From positions 1 to 64,000 of the forward strand of contig JAUCBJ010005881.1 in assembly GCA_032718475.1 (NCBI GenBank): a DNA stretch of 64,000 bases, in the 5' to 3' direction. Position 1 is the stretch's first letter, and each line of letters opens with the position of its first letter. This DNA is from Nemertoderma westbladi (taxonomy: Eukaryota > Xenacoelomorpha > Nemertodermatida > Nemertodermatidae). A program made the translations under genes and the position numbers. Below, in pieces: positions 30,468-42,410 of this stretch. A model generated the notes under the pieces. That model was not told the origin of the DNA, did no database searches, and saw only the letters and a program-made list of their open reading frames with translations.

Positions 30468-32650
30468 ATAACAGATATACCTTCTGTATTGCAGTAGGCA
30501 ATAACGCTGAAGTACCGGACAACCGGTACCTAGTAGGCCTGACTACCTAACCACCCGGACCGGTACCTACAGCAGTACAGGTACATCAGTATTATTCGAT
30601 TGTGAAATTGTATACCGGTAGGCTGTTTAAGAGATTAGGGACTGTACACCCCTTGTTTCTTTTGGAGCTTACTTATTTCTGTCAGTTTTATTTATTTGTA
30701 GGCCAGTATTGAGCAGAAGGCGTGTAAGCCTGCTCAGATTGTACAGACAATTTGTAGGCTAGACTGTTGTCTGACTGTTGTTAAGTCTGAAGGGACTGTA
30801 GTGTGTGTAGAGCATATGTCCGAAAAAGTACTAGTTAGGAAAGTAGGGGCTGCCAGTGCTGTGAGGTGAACCCCCCAAGAAAGAATAAGTCGTACTACTC
30901 GGTTAGAACGCATACTAACTAACCATTTCGGAGTCTGCATATATTGTAGTTTATTTAGGCTTGATAGTAGTCTGCCAGCGTTTGGTCTGTACCTTGTTTG
31001 TGTAGTTTGTATGGGTAGCGTAATAGTTCTTATTTAGATAATTTGTAGGCTGGATTTTGTCTGACTGTTGTTAGGTCTTGAGAGATTTCGGTGTGTGTAG
31101 AGTGTATGTCCGATAAAGTGCCAGTTGGGAACGTAGGGGCTTCCAGAGCTGTGAGGTAAACCCCCTCGAAAGTATAAGTCGTACTACTGGGTTAGAACGC
31201 ATACTAACTAACCATTTTGGAGTCTGCATATACCGTAGTTTGTTTGGGCTTGACAGTAGTCTGTCAGTATTTGGTCTGCATTTTGTTTGAGTAGTCTGTA
31301 CGCGTAGCGTAATATTTATTATTCAGAGTTTATGCGATTATTCGCAACATTCATATCCCCAAGTTTATTCCTACAGTAATTGTGCTTGTTATATATACCG
31401 TTATAGTTAAACTAACCCCGGTACTACATCAGGGCTGCTTGGCGTAGGTAAAGACTGGTGATTTTGTGCCCCGGTCACTCCAGCAGATACCGTGGTTCTT
31501 TTAGCTGTTCAAGTATTTTTAACTACTGATTATTTGTTGTATAAGTACTTGTACCTAATTTAGGGTTTAGTGTACAGTGCTTTCCGAAGGTGATTAGTGT
31601 GTAGGCAGTATATTTGTGTTGTAAAGTGGTTAATAGGCACGTTGGTTCTGGTAGACCGCGGTAATTAACTTCTAGGTAGGAACACTCCGTGATACATAAC
31701 GTAGTACTTATAGCGCCACGGCTATAAGTCGTCAGACGGTGGTATTTTTCTATCTGGACAACGCAGTATATTTACTACTACTTATTATTTTCAAATACCG
31801 TAGTACCCTGTCCTTTGTAATAACCAGATATTCTAACCCTTTGTTAGGCTGGTTAGTAAACTTCTTGTAAAACTACCCTAAAAATTTGTACTTGTAAATT
31901 TTTGTGTTTATTTAGAGATTGTAATCTCACCTCGAATTGTACGTAATTTGTAGTATTAAGTAACTTAGGTAAATTAGAATTATTTGTTTTAGTGTCCAAC
32001 AAGTAGCACTTCACTGAGAGCGCACAGCTTCTGTGTAGTGACTCCCCCCAGAAATAATAACATTTATTTCAAATATTGACAAAACCCATTTAACGGGTAA
32101 ATATATTATAAATCAACTCAAACCGATTTATAAAATAGTAGGCCTGCCATACAACAATTAGGTCTCAAGATCAGTTAGACTACTGCTCAAATAACGGTAA
32201 TCAAGTAAAGCAAAGTAACCAAGTAACCCTAAAAATTCAGAAATTCAATTATTCTAAAATAATTGATATACTATTTACAATAGGCTTATTATATTTATTT
32301 CTATAAATTTAGGCTGAAATTATACCGGTATTCTGTAATTAATTCTAGTCCATAATTATACTTATATATACTATAAGTGTAAGCTGTATACCGGTATTCA
32401 CGATAGGCCTATTATATATTTATATATACTTGTGCTGAAATTACATACCGGTATTCTGTGACTAATCTAGTCTGTGACAATACTTATATATATATACTAT
32501 AAGCATACCGGTATTCTAATATATTATATATATATTACGCTACACTGAGTAGCAGTATCGGTAATTAATTACTAGGCTAACAGTGATACTGAATTACTAG
32601 ACTTGCTTAAACTGTAATATAGCAGTAGGCATTCAACTGTACAAACCAAC
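30468..32650 (+). other. element 2 long leader
   Basis: This is 2.18 kb without a supported gene. It holds a 291-bp tandem duplication (30746-31328), a second duplication around ATACCGGTATTCTGT (about 32314-32400 and 32434-32520), and many AT-rich TATATA stretches. No clear tRNA primer-binding site follows the LTR. Confidence 0.6.
30746..31328 (+). repeat. 291-bp tandem duplication in element 2 leader
   Basis: Copy 1 is 30746-31036 and copy 2 starts at 31037. Both share AATTTGTAGGCT, TCTGACTGTTGTTA, AGTCGTACTACT, GGTTAGAACGCATACTAACT and a GTAGCGTAAT end. Divergence is roughly 15%, so the duplication is much older than the LTR pair. Confidence 0.85.
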
Positions 32651-33079
32651 ATGTCCGACACAAAGCAAAACCTGTCAGATAGTCTCCTAGATACAACCAT
32701 ATGTGACCCAGACAGGAGTGTGGAACGTGTAGGACCGAAGTTCAACTCACCTCCTACTGTAAGAAAGATCATCCCTCCCGTAGTAATATCAGACCCTAGG
32801 CTAGTCCAACATCGTAGGTCTATCATAGGCACTTGGGCTCAGGTCAAGCGGGACCGAGAAGCAGCAGAACAGCAACAACCCGTGAGCCAATAACTTATTT
32901 CTCAGCGGCCCGACAGCTCCAGTAGTGCGGATACTGTAGAGCTGACACCCGAACACGGCGCAAAGATGACAGATGTGGTTTATTCGGACCCCCTTCTCAT
33001 CCTTCCTGCAGCCGTACTCACTAGGTTATTGATTGCGGTGGAAGAACACCAGATCGATTGGGCGAGAAATAAGCGATAA
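32651..33079 (+). pseudogene. gag-pol: element 2 gag, N-terminal segment with two in-frame stops
   Basis: The ATG at 32651 opens MSDTKQN, parallel to the MSDKQDY start of element 1's Gag. The frame meets TAA at 32891 and again at 33077, yet remains in register with the main gag frame that follows (33080 onwards). The stretch between the stops is still protein-like. Possible explanations are damage, editing, or an intron removing this part. Confidence 0.6.
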
Positions 33080-35215
33080 ACTAAAGATAGTTATGCGGGA
33101 TACACAAGGGAAGAACTGAAGTCTATTGTCGAGTCGCAATGGAACTTCCCCGGACCCGGACTCCCGTTTGATTTATCAGAAGCTGCCTGGGAAGACATAC
33201 ACAGGATGGGAGTAACCAAGGAAACCATCGATCCAGCTGTGTGGAAGAGGTCCGCAGCCGGATACGTACAGGGATTCTTCAGCTCCATGGAGCGATTAGA
33301 AGAACAACTGTTTCAACAACCCCAAGGACCTCAAGAGCAGGGACAGCTGCTTTATCAAGTTAGAGAAAGAATTCTACGAATCAGGCTAATCTTATCGGCC
33401 TTTGAAGAGGCTTCTAAAAGAAGACAAGACACGTCGTTGCAAGTTGCCGTAAAGACTTGGTTTCAACGGGTGAGTCTCCAGGTGCAAGGAACGGCTCAGT
33501 GGAAAGCCCAGCTGGATGAGCGCTCAACCCATGGAGAATCAACAGATGCTACTTTTTCCCAAGTGGAAAGTGAAGCGACGGCAGAGAAACCGCATAAGAG
33601 GAATGCCATTGACATCTATCTGTCAGACTATCAACGTTTTTTAGGTGATGAAGAGTTGAGGAGAAGGCTAGATGGACTTAGCCCTAATAGTGAAGGAACC
33701 CAGCGTGTGTTGGACGCCATCGATGTGGATATGAGAGCTGCGAACCAAGCTAGATTTGATGAATGCCTCCGCATCACTAGAGTCCAAGAAGAACAAGTGA
33801 AGAAAAAACGTATAGAAGACAGAAAGACAGCGGCAGTGGCAGCAGCAGTGGCAGCGGCAGAAGCAGAAAGAAAAGCGGCAGTGGCAGCGGCAGAGGCAGA
33901 GGCAGAAGCGGAAAGAAAAGCGGCAGAGGCAGAGGCAGAAGTGGAAAGAAAAGTGGCAGCGGCAGCGGCCGAAGCGGAAAGAAAGGCGGCTATGACAGCG
34001 GCAGAGGCAGTAGCAGAAGCAGAACGGAGAGCTTCCGAAGAAACCACCCAATTAGAATTGGAAAACATTCAGGAGAATCAAGACTGCATAAATAAACAGT
34101 TAACAGCTAGTAATATGCAGATGATGAGTCGATCTACTCCCAAAAGACAGGGATATACATCATCTGAGGAAGGCGATACCACCGATACTGAAGGCGGAGG
34201 AAATAGATCTCGTCTAAGCAGATGTAAAAGAACATCCCACCGTCAGAAATTGCCTGATTTGCCCCCAGCTGTTAGAAGGCAACTAAATAACACAAACTTA
34301 GGTAGTACAGAACCCACAGACCAAATAATTAAAATAGAAAGACTCCCTACTATAATAGATGAGCCTGAAATAATTAGGCCTGTTCCCAAAGCCACCCTTT
34401 CGGTGATAGAGACACCTGTACTCCCTGAACCTACCTCTAAATTCCCTCTGCACAGCACTAAGCTATCTGTGCCCCACAGAACCACCCTTGAAAATGTTCA
34501 TGTCCTGGACTCCGAGCGAAATATTCATGATTTGTCGCCCGTTGTCCCTCATCCGCCCGCTACAACGTTGGCGCCTCCCGCTTCGGCGGTCGAGTGGGTA
34601 GATGAGGGACGACGGGAGATGGGTCTCCTGCTCGGACAGCTGAGGGAACAACATTCTCGCTCCTCTCAGCAGGCCCAGGAGATGGAGGGAACTGTGCAGC
34701 AGTTAAAGGGAACGATTAGAGAGAGTAGGTTAGAGTTGCAAGAAGTGCAGCAAAGTATCGCGTTAGAACGCGATAAATTAGTAAATACACAAAAGGGTAT
34801 ACCACCAACCCCGGTAACAATGTGTCAACCTGTTAGGTCTGAAGTATTTCATGCGCAAGGTGTGGAGCCTACACACATATATACTGCTAGCGAAGTAGAA
34901 ACTCCTATAGTGAACCCTATTAAGGGTAATTATAGACCTGTTGATAATGATATTCCCTATAGACCTGATCATAATCCGAGAAATTTATATACCGATAACT
35001 CGATATTAAATAACACGATGGCCCAAGAAAGTTTTACGCGTCAAATGGCTAGAACCGAAGTCCGTCAAGCGGTAAAGGTGGGAGAGATAGTCAAGTTCAA
35101 TGGAGAGGTCAATGGAGAGGAGATGAAATGGTTACCTTTTAATGAATATTATAAAGATAACATACAGAACTCTGTACTATCTAATGGGGAGAAACTTAGA
35201 TTCCTCATCGAGTGA
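33080..35215 (+). pseudogene. gag-pol: element 2 Gag, main segment (coiled coil and start of DUF1759-like domain)
   Basis: Open from 33080, with first ATG at 33206 (669 codons). Seen: an N-terminal helical part; a long Ala/Glu/Arg coiled coil of AEAERKAA-type repeats (about residues 208-276 from that ATG), coded by a GCGGCAGAGGCAGAAGC-like DNA repeat; a Pro-rich linker; a second coiled coil (QLREQ...QQLKGTIRESR); and the start of the capsid-like DUF1759 region (KFNGEVNGEEMKW, then NGEKLRFLIE). A TGA at 35213 cuts this domain in the middle, and the frame continues immediately after it. Confidence 0.75.
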
Positions 35216-35923
35216 TTGGAAGGATCTCCCAAGTTAATGGCGTTAAAGTTTATTGGACATCCAGACGGATTAAGACAAGTTTGGGATACACTAAACATCA
35301 GGTATGGTAATAGGAATAACATAGCTAAATATTTGTATGCAAAATTAGTAGCGCCCCGAAAGTTCATTAGCAGCGGGATAATAGAGTTTTCCGATGAGAT
35401 TCAAGAGATCTGTAGACAATTAGATTGGTTAGGTAAGTCTCATGAATATCAGAGTTCTATGGTTATTGGAGCCGTGGCTTCTACTTTACCGAAGGGTGGA
35501 GTAGGTACACGCTGGGATAAGAAAGTGTTATATATGATGGAACAACAACGACGAGACCCTACCATGGCTGATCTCATGTCATTCTTAGATGGAGAAGTGA
35601 AATTACAGCTTCTAAAACAGTCCAGAGAGAAGACACCGGAAAACAAGGTAAGTGAGAAACCCGTTTCTAGGAGAAAGGTAACACCAGTGTGTTATACAGA
35701 CGACTGCGAAAGCCAAACTTCTCAAGGAGAGGATAGCGGGAAAGACACTGAAAGATCTTATTATGTCAATAAAATGCCTAAAGAACAGGTAAGTAAATTC
35801 AAGTCTCGAACCAATGACAGGAGAGAACAGGTAAGAAAAACTCCTCCTACGTCTCCTAAGAGAATTCAGGTGAGAAAGCCGAAGAAAGAACGAGTGTGCA
35901 CAATGTTATTCAAAATAAGGTAA
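35216..35923 (+). pseudogene. gag-pol: element 2 Gag, rest of DUF1759-like domain
   Basis: About 235 codons in the same frame as the preceding segment, with no proper start codon (it begins TTG directly after the TGA). It carries the remainder of the DUF1759-like region (EGSPKLMALKFIG, then VWDTLNIRYGN) and a basic tail. It ends at a TAA at 35921, before the zinc knuckles that belong to Gag, which lie one frame back. The overlap of the two frames is 35860-35920. Confidence 0.7.
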
Positions 35924-38900
35924 GTAACATCAAACCGAAATGTGCGCTATGTGACGGGACCCACCGTTTGAATATGTGTGATGAATTCCTGAAGAAATCA
36001 TTAACGGAGAGACGGGAAGTCATGTGGGATAAGCGGTTGTGTTATAATTGCCTCAGACAAGGACACCAACGGCGAACCTGTTACTCCGACACAAGGTGTG
36101 CAAAGTGCGGTGCGAAACATCATATCTTGTTGCACACTGAATTTGAGCGAAACAGCCAGAGTCAGGTAAGTGATTCCGAACTACATGTCCAATTCAGTGA
36201 TGTGAACGACACTGACCAAAGTTCTGAGATGGAAGGATTCTATACAGATGAATTCTCCGACGAAGGTGAATCCTGTTACATGATAAATACCGCAGTGTAT
36301 CGAGCACTTACGTATGAAAAAGACACAGACAGCGACCTCACCCTAACTACTTCTGATCGACGACCATCTTGGAAAGCGCCACCTTACAATGTAGGAATCC
36401 GAGAATTTCCTGTAGTACAGGTAAGGGTCCACGGACCTAAAAGGAGTTATGTAGTGAACGCCCTCCTTGACTCCGGTAGTACAGGAACATTCATAGAAAA
36501 AGAACTAGCTGAAGACATCTTTGCTGGACAACCCAAGTTCAGAACTAAGCTAAACATGTCAGGAATTATGCAGGTTTGGAAATCTACAGTAATAGCGGAT
36601 TATTATGTAGGTGCGTTGTCCACCCCCCAGGATGAACTAGGAGAACATAGTATAAGGTCCGTAAAAATGGTGGCGATAAAGAACTTCGCTACCACCCAAG
36701 TGGAACCTTATAACTGGGATGAGGACGATTTCACCCAGCAGCTGGAAATACCTAGATTCAACACCGATTACCCTGGAGTGCAAATACTCATCGGTCAAAA
36801 CGCGCATGAAGCGCTCGAGACATTGGAGAAACGGCCCGCTCAACCGCAACCACTACAAGCTTATGCGGGAAGAACTAGAGTGGGTTGGTACTTTACTGGC
36901 CCTTCCCGTAGAACTCTCATGGAAAGATTACCGAAAGACCAGGTATATCAAGTAAGAGAATGGGAAGTCGAGGGCAGTGAGTTAGACGATCCAACTGAGG
37001 GAACACCATACTCCTCAGATAATGACGATGTCCACCAACTTTTCGATGAGGAGAATACCATCGATCTCCTTGAGGAAAACGAGACTTGGCAAAACCAAGG
37101 GAACTTATGTCAGCTCCTTCTTCCATCAGAACGAGACGACTATAACGACGAGCTTAATGACGTCATTGAACGTTGTAATGCCAAGACTCGGGATGAACAC
37201 GCCGTACGATTCTTTACTCAAGAGGCTGTAGAGCCCAATTCCTACGACAAGGCCCTATCGGTAGAGGAAGAAAGAGCCAAGCAGATCCAAGAGACAACTA
37301 CACGTTTTCTTAAAGATCAAGGTAGATATGAGATCGGTCTACCTTTCCGAAAGCGAGAACCAAAGTTCGTAAACAACAGACCCTTGGCGGAGAAAAGAAT
37401 TGCTCAACTACATCGACGCCTTACGGCAAATTCTTCAGCTAAAGAAATGTATCAAACGCAGTTGGAGAAATTTATTAGTAAGGGATATGTGGAGCTAGTA
37501 CCGGAAGAAACACTTATAACTGAGAGAACGTATTATTTAACTCACCATTACGTTCCCAAACCCGGTAAACCCCATGAGGTACGAGTGGTGTTTGACGGCT
37601 CCGCCCTCTATATGGGCCAATCCCTTAATTCTGAATTGTTACCCGGACTCAACTTACTCCAATCCTTGTTGGGAATACTCTTAAGATTAAGACAATATTC
37701 AATCGCTTTCGCCTCAGATATAGAAGGCATGTTCTTACAAGTCAAGGCGCTGGATAGGGATCGAGATAGCCTACGATTTCTGTGGTGGCCTGAAGGAGAC
37801 CTCAACCAGAAACCGGTGGAGTACTGGATGACCATCCAGGCTTTTGGGATAATCTCAAGCCCTTCAAACGCCTGTTCAGTGGTGCGTACCACTGCGGATG
37901 ACAACCGAGATGCCTTCTCTAAAGAGGTGATTGACAACATCAAGCGGGATATATACATGGATGACAATCTAAAGTCCCTTCCATCAGTCGAAGAAGCCAT
38001 TGATGTCGCTAAAGGAACGGTAGAGTGCTTAAAAATAGGTGGATTTCGATTAACTAAATTCACCAGCAACTCCCGTGAGTTTCTGGAGTCGATCCCGGTA
38101 GAAGATCGAGGAGCGAAAGACCTGGATCTAATAAAAGATGATCTCCCAGAAACTAAGACCCTTGGTTTGAAATGGGACACAGAAAGAGATATCCTGTTTT
38201 TCCAACTAAAACAGCGAGATAATCCAGTTCGGACTAAACGTATTTGTTTAAGTATCCTGAGCACTTATTTCGATCCATTGGGATTTATTAGCCCAGTTAT
38301 ATTGATTGCTCGGAGTTTAGTACAACAAATGTGGCTTGAAAACCACTCATGGGACGATCCACTTAAGGGAGAATTGTTAAAGAAGTGGATGAAATGGGAA
38401 GATTCTCTACCAGCCATCGAGAACTTTATAATTTCCCGTTCATATTTTGGTCATGTTCTCCCTACGTATTCCTATCAACTCCATGTGTTTGGAGACGCCA
38501 GCAATATCGGAATAGGTATAGTAGCCTACCTAAGGGTGGAAACTCCGGACGGAATCAAAGTTGCCTTGGTTACCTCTAAGGCATTAATAAACAATAAGTT
38601 GAAAGTTCCTCGAGCGGATTTAAAAGCGGCTCTATACGCTACAGCCATCGGCCGGAATGTAACAGAACAGATCGACTATCCACTGGAGAAAACTGTCTAT
38701 TGGACCGACGCTTTGCTCGTGTTGGAGTATATAACCAATGAAGTCTGTCAGTTCAGCGTCTTCGTTACCAACAGAGTAGCCATTATACTCAGTCGCACAA
38801 CGATGGATCAATGGAGACATTGCCCCGGAACGATTAATCCAGCAGACATCGCTTCCAGGGGAGCAACTCCACAAGAACTGGTTGATACTCCAGACTGGCT

Positions 38901-39660
38901 AGGTGGACCCGACTTCCTCTACAAAGAAGAAGAAGAATGGCCTCCTCATCTTACTACCACAGAGATTAGACAAGCCAAGGGAGTGGAGAAAGTCAAACCT
39001 AAAACTCAGGCGAGTAAATCGAAGTTATTCAAACCTATGGTAGATCTGTCTGTACTACATACTTCCGGAGACGACGCCTTGGATCAGAAACCCACAGCCA
39101 CAAATAAACTTGTTGTGGAAATCCGTGAGAAGGATTGGACATCTGGAATACCAGACGCCTCGCAAGGACTCTCACCTCTCCTGCAGAGAGCGATACATCA
39201 CTACAGTTCCTGGAATCGGCTCTGTAAGGCCGTTACATATTTAAAAAGATGTTTTCACCATCACTACTCCGGGATGAAGACCAAAAGTGATACCGCTCCA
39301 ATAACATCGGTGCAGGTCCATGTTATTAAAGATCTTCCCAAATATAAGATATCCGACAGGTTTCTGAAGGAGAAGATCAGTTATCAGGAGCATGAAGAAA
39401 CCAACAAGCAGATGCTGAGACTCCTGCAATGCTATGAGGATTCCGATAAGTATTTCCTGTTGTTGAGAAATCCGCAGATGCACTTAAGGGATCGTTTCTC
39501 TAGCACAATGATAGATGGGTTGATACGTGTTGGAGGAAGATTAACGAATGCTCCATTATCCTTTGACACTAAGTTTCCCATACTCATTAGAAATCTTGAA
39601 ATACAAGTCAAGATGATTGTAGACGTTCACAGCAAACTTTATCATGCTGGTAGGGAATGA
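35860..39660 (+). pseudogene. gag-pol: element 2 Pol: zinc knuckles, protease, RT, RNase H, start of integrase
   Basis: The frame is open from 35860. Zinc knuckles CALCDGTHRLNMC and CYNCLRQGHQRRTC come first; then a BEL aspartic protease (LLDSGSTGTFI at about 36461, closing with GWYFTGP); RT with motif A (FASDIEGMFLQV) and the catalytic YMDDNL at about 37955; RNase H (VFGDASNIGIG at about 38485, ending NPADIASRG); then the pre-integrase region and the first half of the zinc motif (HSKLYHAG). It stops at TGA 39658 inside the H2C2 motif. These are catalytically complete motifs. The frame carries on past the TGA into the integrase core. Confidence 0.85.
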
Positions 39661-40857
39661 GTTCTTAGCGAAATTCGAACTTGCTATTATTTTTATAAAC
39701 CCCGTAGAGCTCTGAACCAAGTTCTTAGGAACTGCATACCCTGTAGGAAAGCATTCAGTAGGCCTTTAACACAGCGAGAGGCAGAATTACCTAGGGAACG
39801 AGTAAGCTTCTATGAACCACCCTTTACTAATACCGGTGTGGATTTATTTGGCCCTATTGAAGTATATCGTGCTAGGACTATAGTCAAGAGATGGTGTGTC
39901 ATCTTTGTTTGTATGACTTGTAGAGCTATCCATCTCGACAGGGTGAACGATTTATCTACCAACAGCTTTCTATTAAGCTTACGACGACAGATCGCTCGCT
40001 TTGGCACTAGTAACACGATGAGATCTGATAAGGGAACAAACTTCATTGGTGCCAACAATGAAATCAAAGCTTACGTCAAAGATTGGAACCAAAGACAGGT
40101 GGACGATCAGCTACGAGTAACAGCGTCTAGCTGGACCTTCAACGCCGCCGACGCCCCTTGGTGGGGAGGAAGTTGGGAGAGATTAATAAGAAGTGTGAAA
40201 ACCGCATTTCACTTTATAGTGCCGTGCCGCGCGTATCTCACCGACGAACTTTTGCGGACGTTAATGGAGGAAATCGCCGCCTATCTCAACGAGAGACCGC
40301 TTATGCCAGTCTCATCGAGTCCCGATTCCCTGGAAGCGCTAACACCCGCGCATTTCCTACTGAAGAAACCTGTAGCCATGCTCCCACAATCGGAAATCAC
40401 AGACGGAGACGAATACTGCCGGCAAACTTGGCAACTCATGCAGTTGTTATCCCGTCGTTTCGCTGACCATTTCGAAAAACATTATCTGCCCACGCTACAA
40501 CTTCGAACTAAGTGGTTTGCGCAGCAAGAAAACGTCAGCGCTGGAGACATGGTTCTTATTGTGGATGTAGATCTTCCACGTAAGCGGTGGCAGACAGGTC
40601 GTATCATCGAGACTCACATCTCGGATGACGGTTTGGTGCGATCGGTAGAACTCGTCGTCATGCGACGTAACTTCAAGAAACCGGGAATTGTCTTCGAGAC
40701 ACAGCAGCTCAATCGCCCAGTTGGTCGCTTATGTTTACTGGAAAGGGACAGAGAACTCTCCGGAAACTATGGGAGGCAAGATACTCTTCCCACGACCACC
40801 TCCCTAATCCAACAAACATCTAGGGACTATAAATTTTATTATAATCGTTTTCTTTAA
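39661..40857 (+). pseudogene. gag-pol: element 2 integrase core and DUF5641-like tail
   Basis: Same frame as Pol, separated only by the TGA at 39658; the first internal ATG is at 39898, and the portion from 39661 has no start of its own. The CIPC half of the zinc motif lies at about 39742, followed by the DDE core: NTGVDLFGP, RSDKGTNFIGANN and GGSWERLIRSVK. The tail contains LRTKWF and VLIVDVDLPRKRW, typical of the BEL DUF5641 domain that binds DNA and completes integration. It ends at TAA 40855. Confidence 0.82.
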
Positions 40858-42410
40858 TTTTACTTAGTAGAACGTTATTTTAGCGATTATTTAGTAGATT
40901 AGTGCAATATATATTCGGGTTTATTACTTAATTACTTATATATTATATATTTAGTGCGACGGCGAGAAATAATTATTTTTCTCTTTCCTTACTGTCCGTA
41001 TTACATTACAAATACGTAATTACAGTAAGATGAAATGTCCGTACTTATTAAAGTACAATAAAGCTCCTACTATATTCAAGTATTATTGGTAAAGTAGAGT
41101 ATTAGGAATGCAAAATTCAGATCCTCGTGTCTCGGCTAAACCAAGCTCTGGGTAGACCTTGGAAACGACTTGCCTCTTCTCACTGACATTGCTTCGTGCG
41201 ATATTGCTCTCATACCGTATAGTAAATAATACATATAGTAGCGTGATGTCCTTTTAACAGTAGCGTATAACGCAAAATAAATCTGTTAAACCCTTTGACC
41301 ATCTGTAATTCTAGTCGATTAAGATATCGCGGCACCCACCGATATACTTGAAAGACAAATTCTAGAATCAGTGGTTAACGTCCCCAGACAAGTTCTGGAA
41401 TAAACTGGTGCCCATCCTAAATATTAATTATTAATATTTATAAAATCTGTCGAAATTGTAGATCCTTTAAAATTCTAGTCGATTAAGATATCGTAGCACT
41501 TACCGATACTCTTAAAAGGTCAAAATTCCTAGAATCAAGGATCCCAGTCCCCAGACACGTTCTGGAATAAAATTGTGTCTATTTAACATTAAATAATAAA
41601 ATTTACGGGAATAAATTTAAATTCATATATTTCAATGAATTTAATAAATTGTCATTTTATACAATTTATAACATTCCCAAAATTCCATTAATTAATAGAT
41701 CATGGGAGCGGAGATTCACTCTATTAAGTGTATTTGTGTGCGAGAATCTCCAATATATAGTCAATAGCCGATAAAATTCATAAAATCATATATAGAGAGG
41801 ATATTGACAATTAAAGAATTACTATTAAATAGCATCCCAGATCTGTATGCATGAGAATTACCCTAATTCTACCGCTAGCTTTCCATAATGTCACCATGGC
41901 AACAACCACGCTAGAATTAGAAGTGAGTTAAAAGAACAATAAAGGCTTGCCCCATTGAATAGCATAAGGAATAAAATAGCACATTGCTAGTATCCCAGGA
42001 TACCCAATAATAACGTGGCATTCTGGAAGGCACTGACTAAAGGACAAATGGCCCGAATATGTGCGGTTTGTGACAGTTGTGTGGAATTTGTGCGTTTATA
42101 GGTGAATGTTACTACTAAAGTGTGTTTACAGTAGCGAGTCGCAATTGTGAAAGTAGCCCTAACTCTCCAGTAAGAACCTGAAGTATATCTAAGCCTTTGG
42201 GACGGACGGTGGAGTGACTCGTGCTGGTTGTTGTGGTCGTTGTGCAGCTACGACGTTGGCGATAGGCACATCGGCGAAAGTACACCAGCGCTGAAGATCT
42301 TACACTGTCCGGGGGCAAAAGAGGGGTAGGCAGCGACGCCCGCTAGCCTAATATATAAACTCATTATAATATTGATAAACTCATAGCAGATATGACTGAG
42401 TTGATAGAAG
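40858..42410 (+). other. element 2 spacer between integrase and third gene
   Basis: 1.55 kb with no supported gene. It contains a ~170-bp imperfect tandem duplication: TTCTAGTCGATTAAGATATC near 41310 and 41473, each followed by a CCCCAGACA/CGTTCTGGAATAAA stretch. The end of the spacer (TCATAGCAG at about 42382) looks like a splice acceptor before the next gene. Confidence 0.55.
41285..41615 (+). repeat. ~165-bp tandem duplication in element 2 spacer
   Basis: Two diverged copies share TTCTAGTCGATTAAGATATC, CCGATA, TCTAGAATCA and CCCCAGACANGTTCTGGAATAAA. AATAAA occurs at the end of each copy, a possible alternative poly(A) site for a genomic or upstream transcript. Confidence 0.75.

Noticed and set aside
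35860-35923. Canonical -1 ribosomal frameshift site between gag and pol
   Set aside because: No X XXY YYZ heptamer is visible in the 61-nt overlap, and zinc knuckles are normally in frame with Gag in BEL/Pao; a lost base or splicing is as likely.
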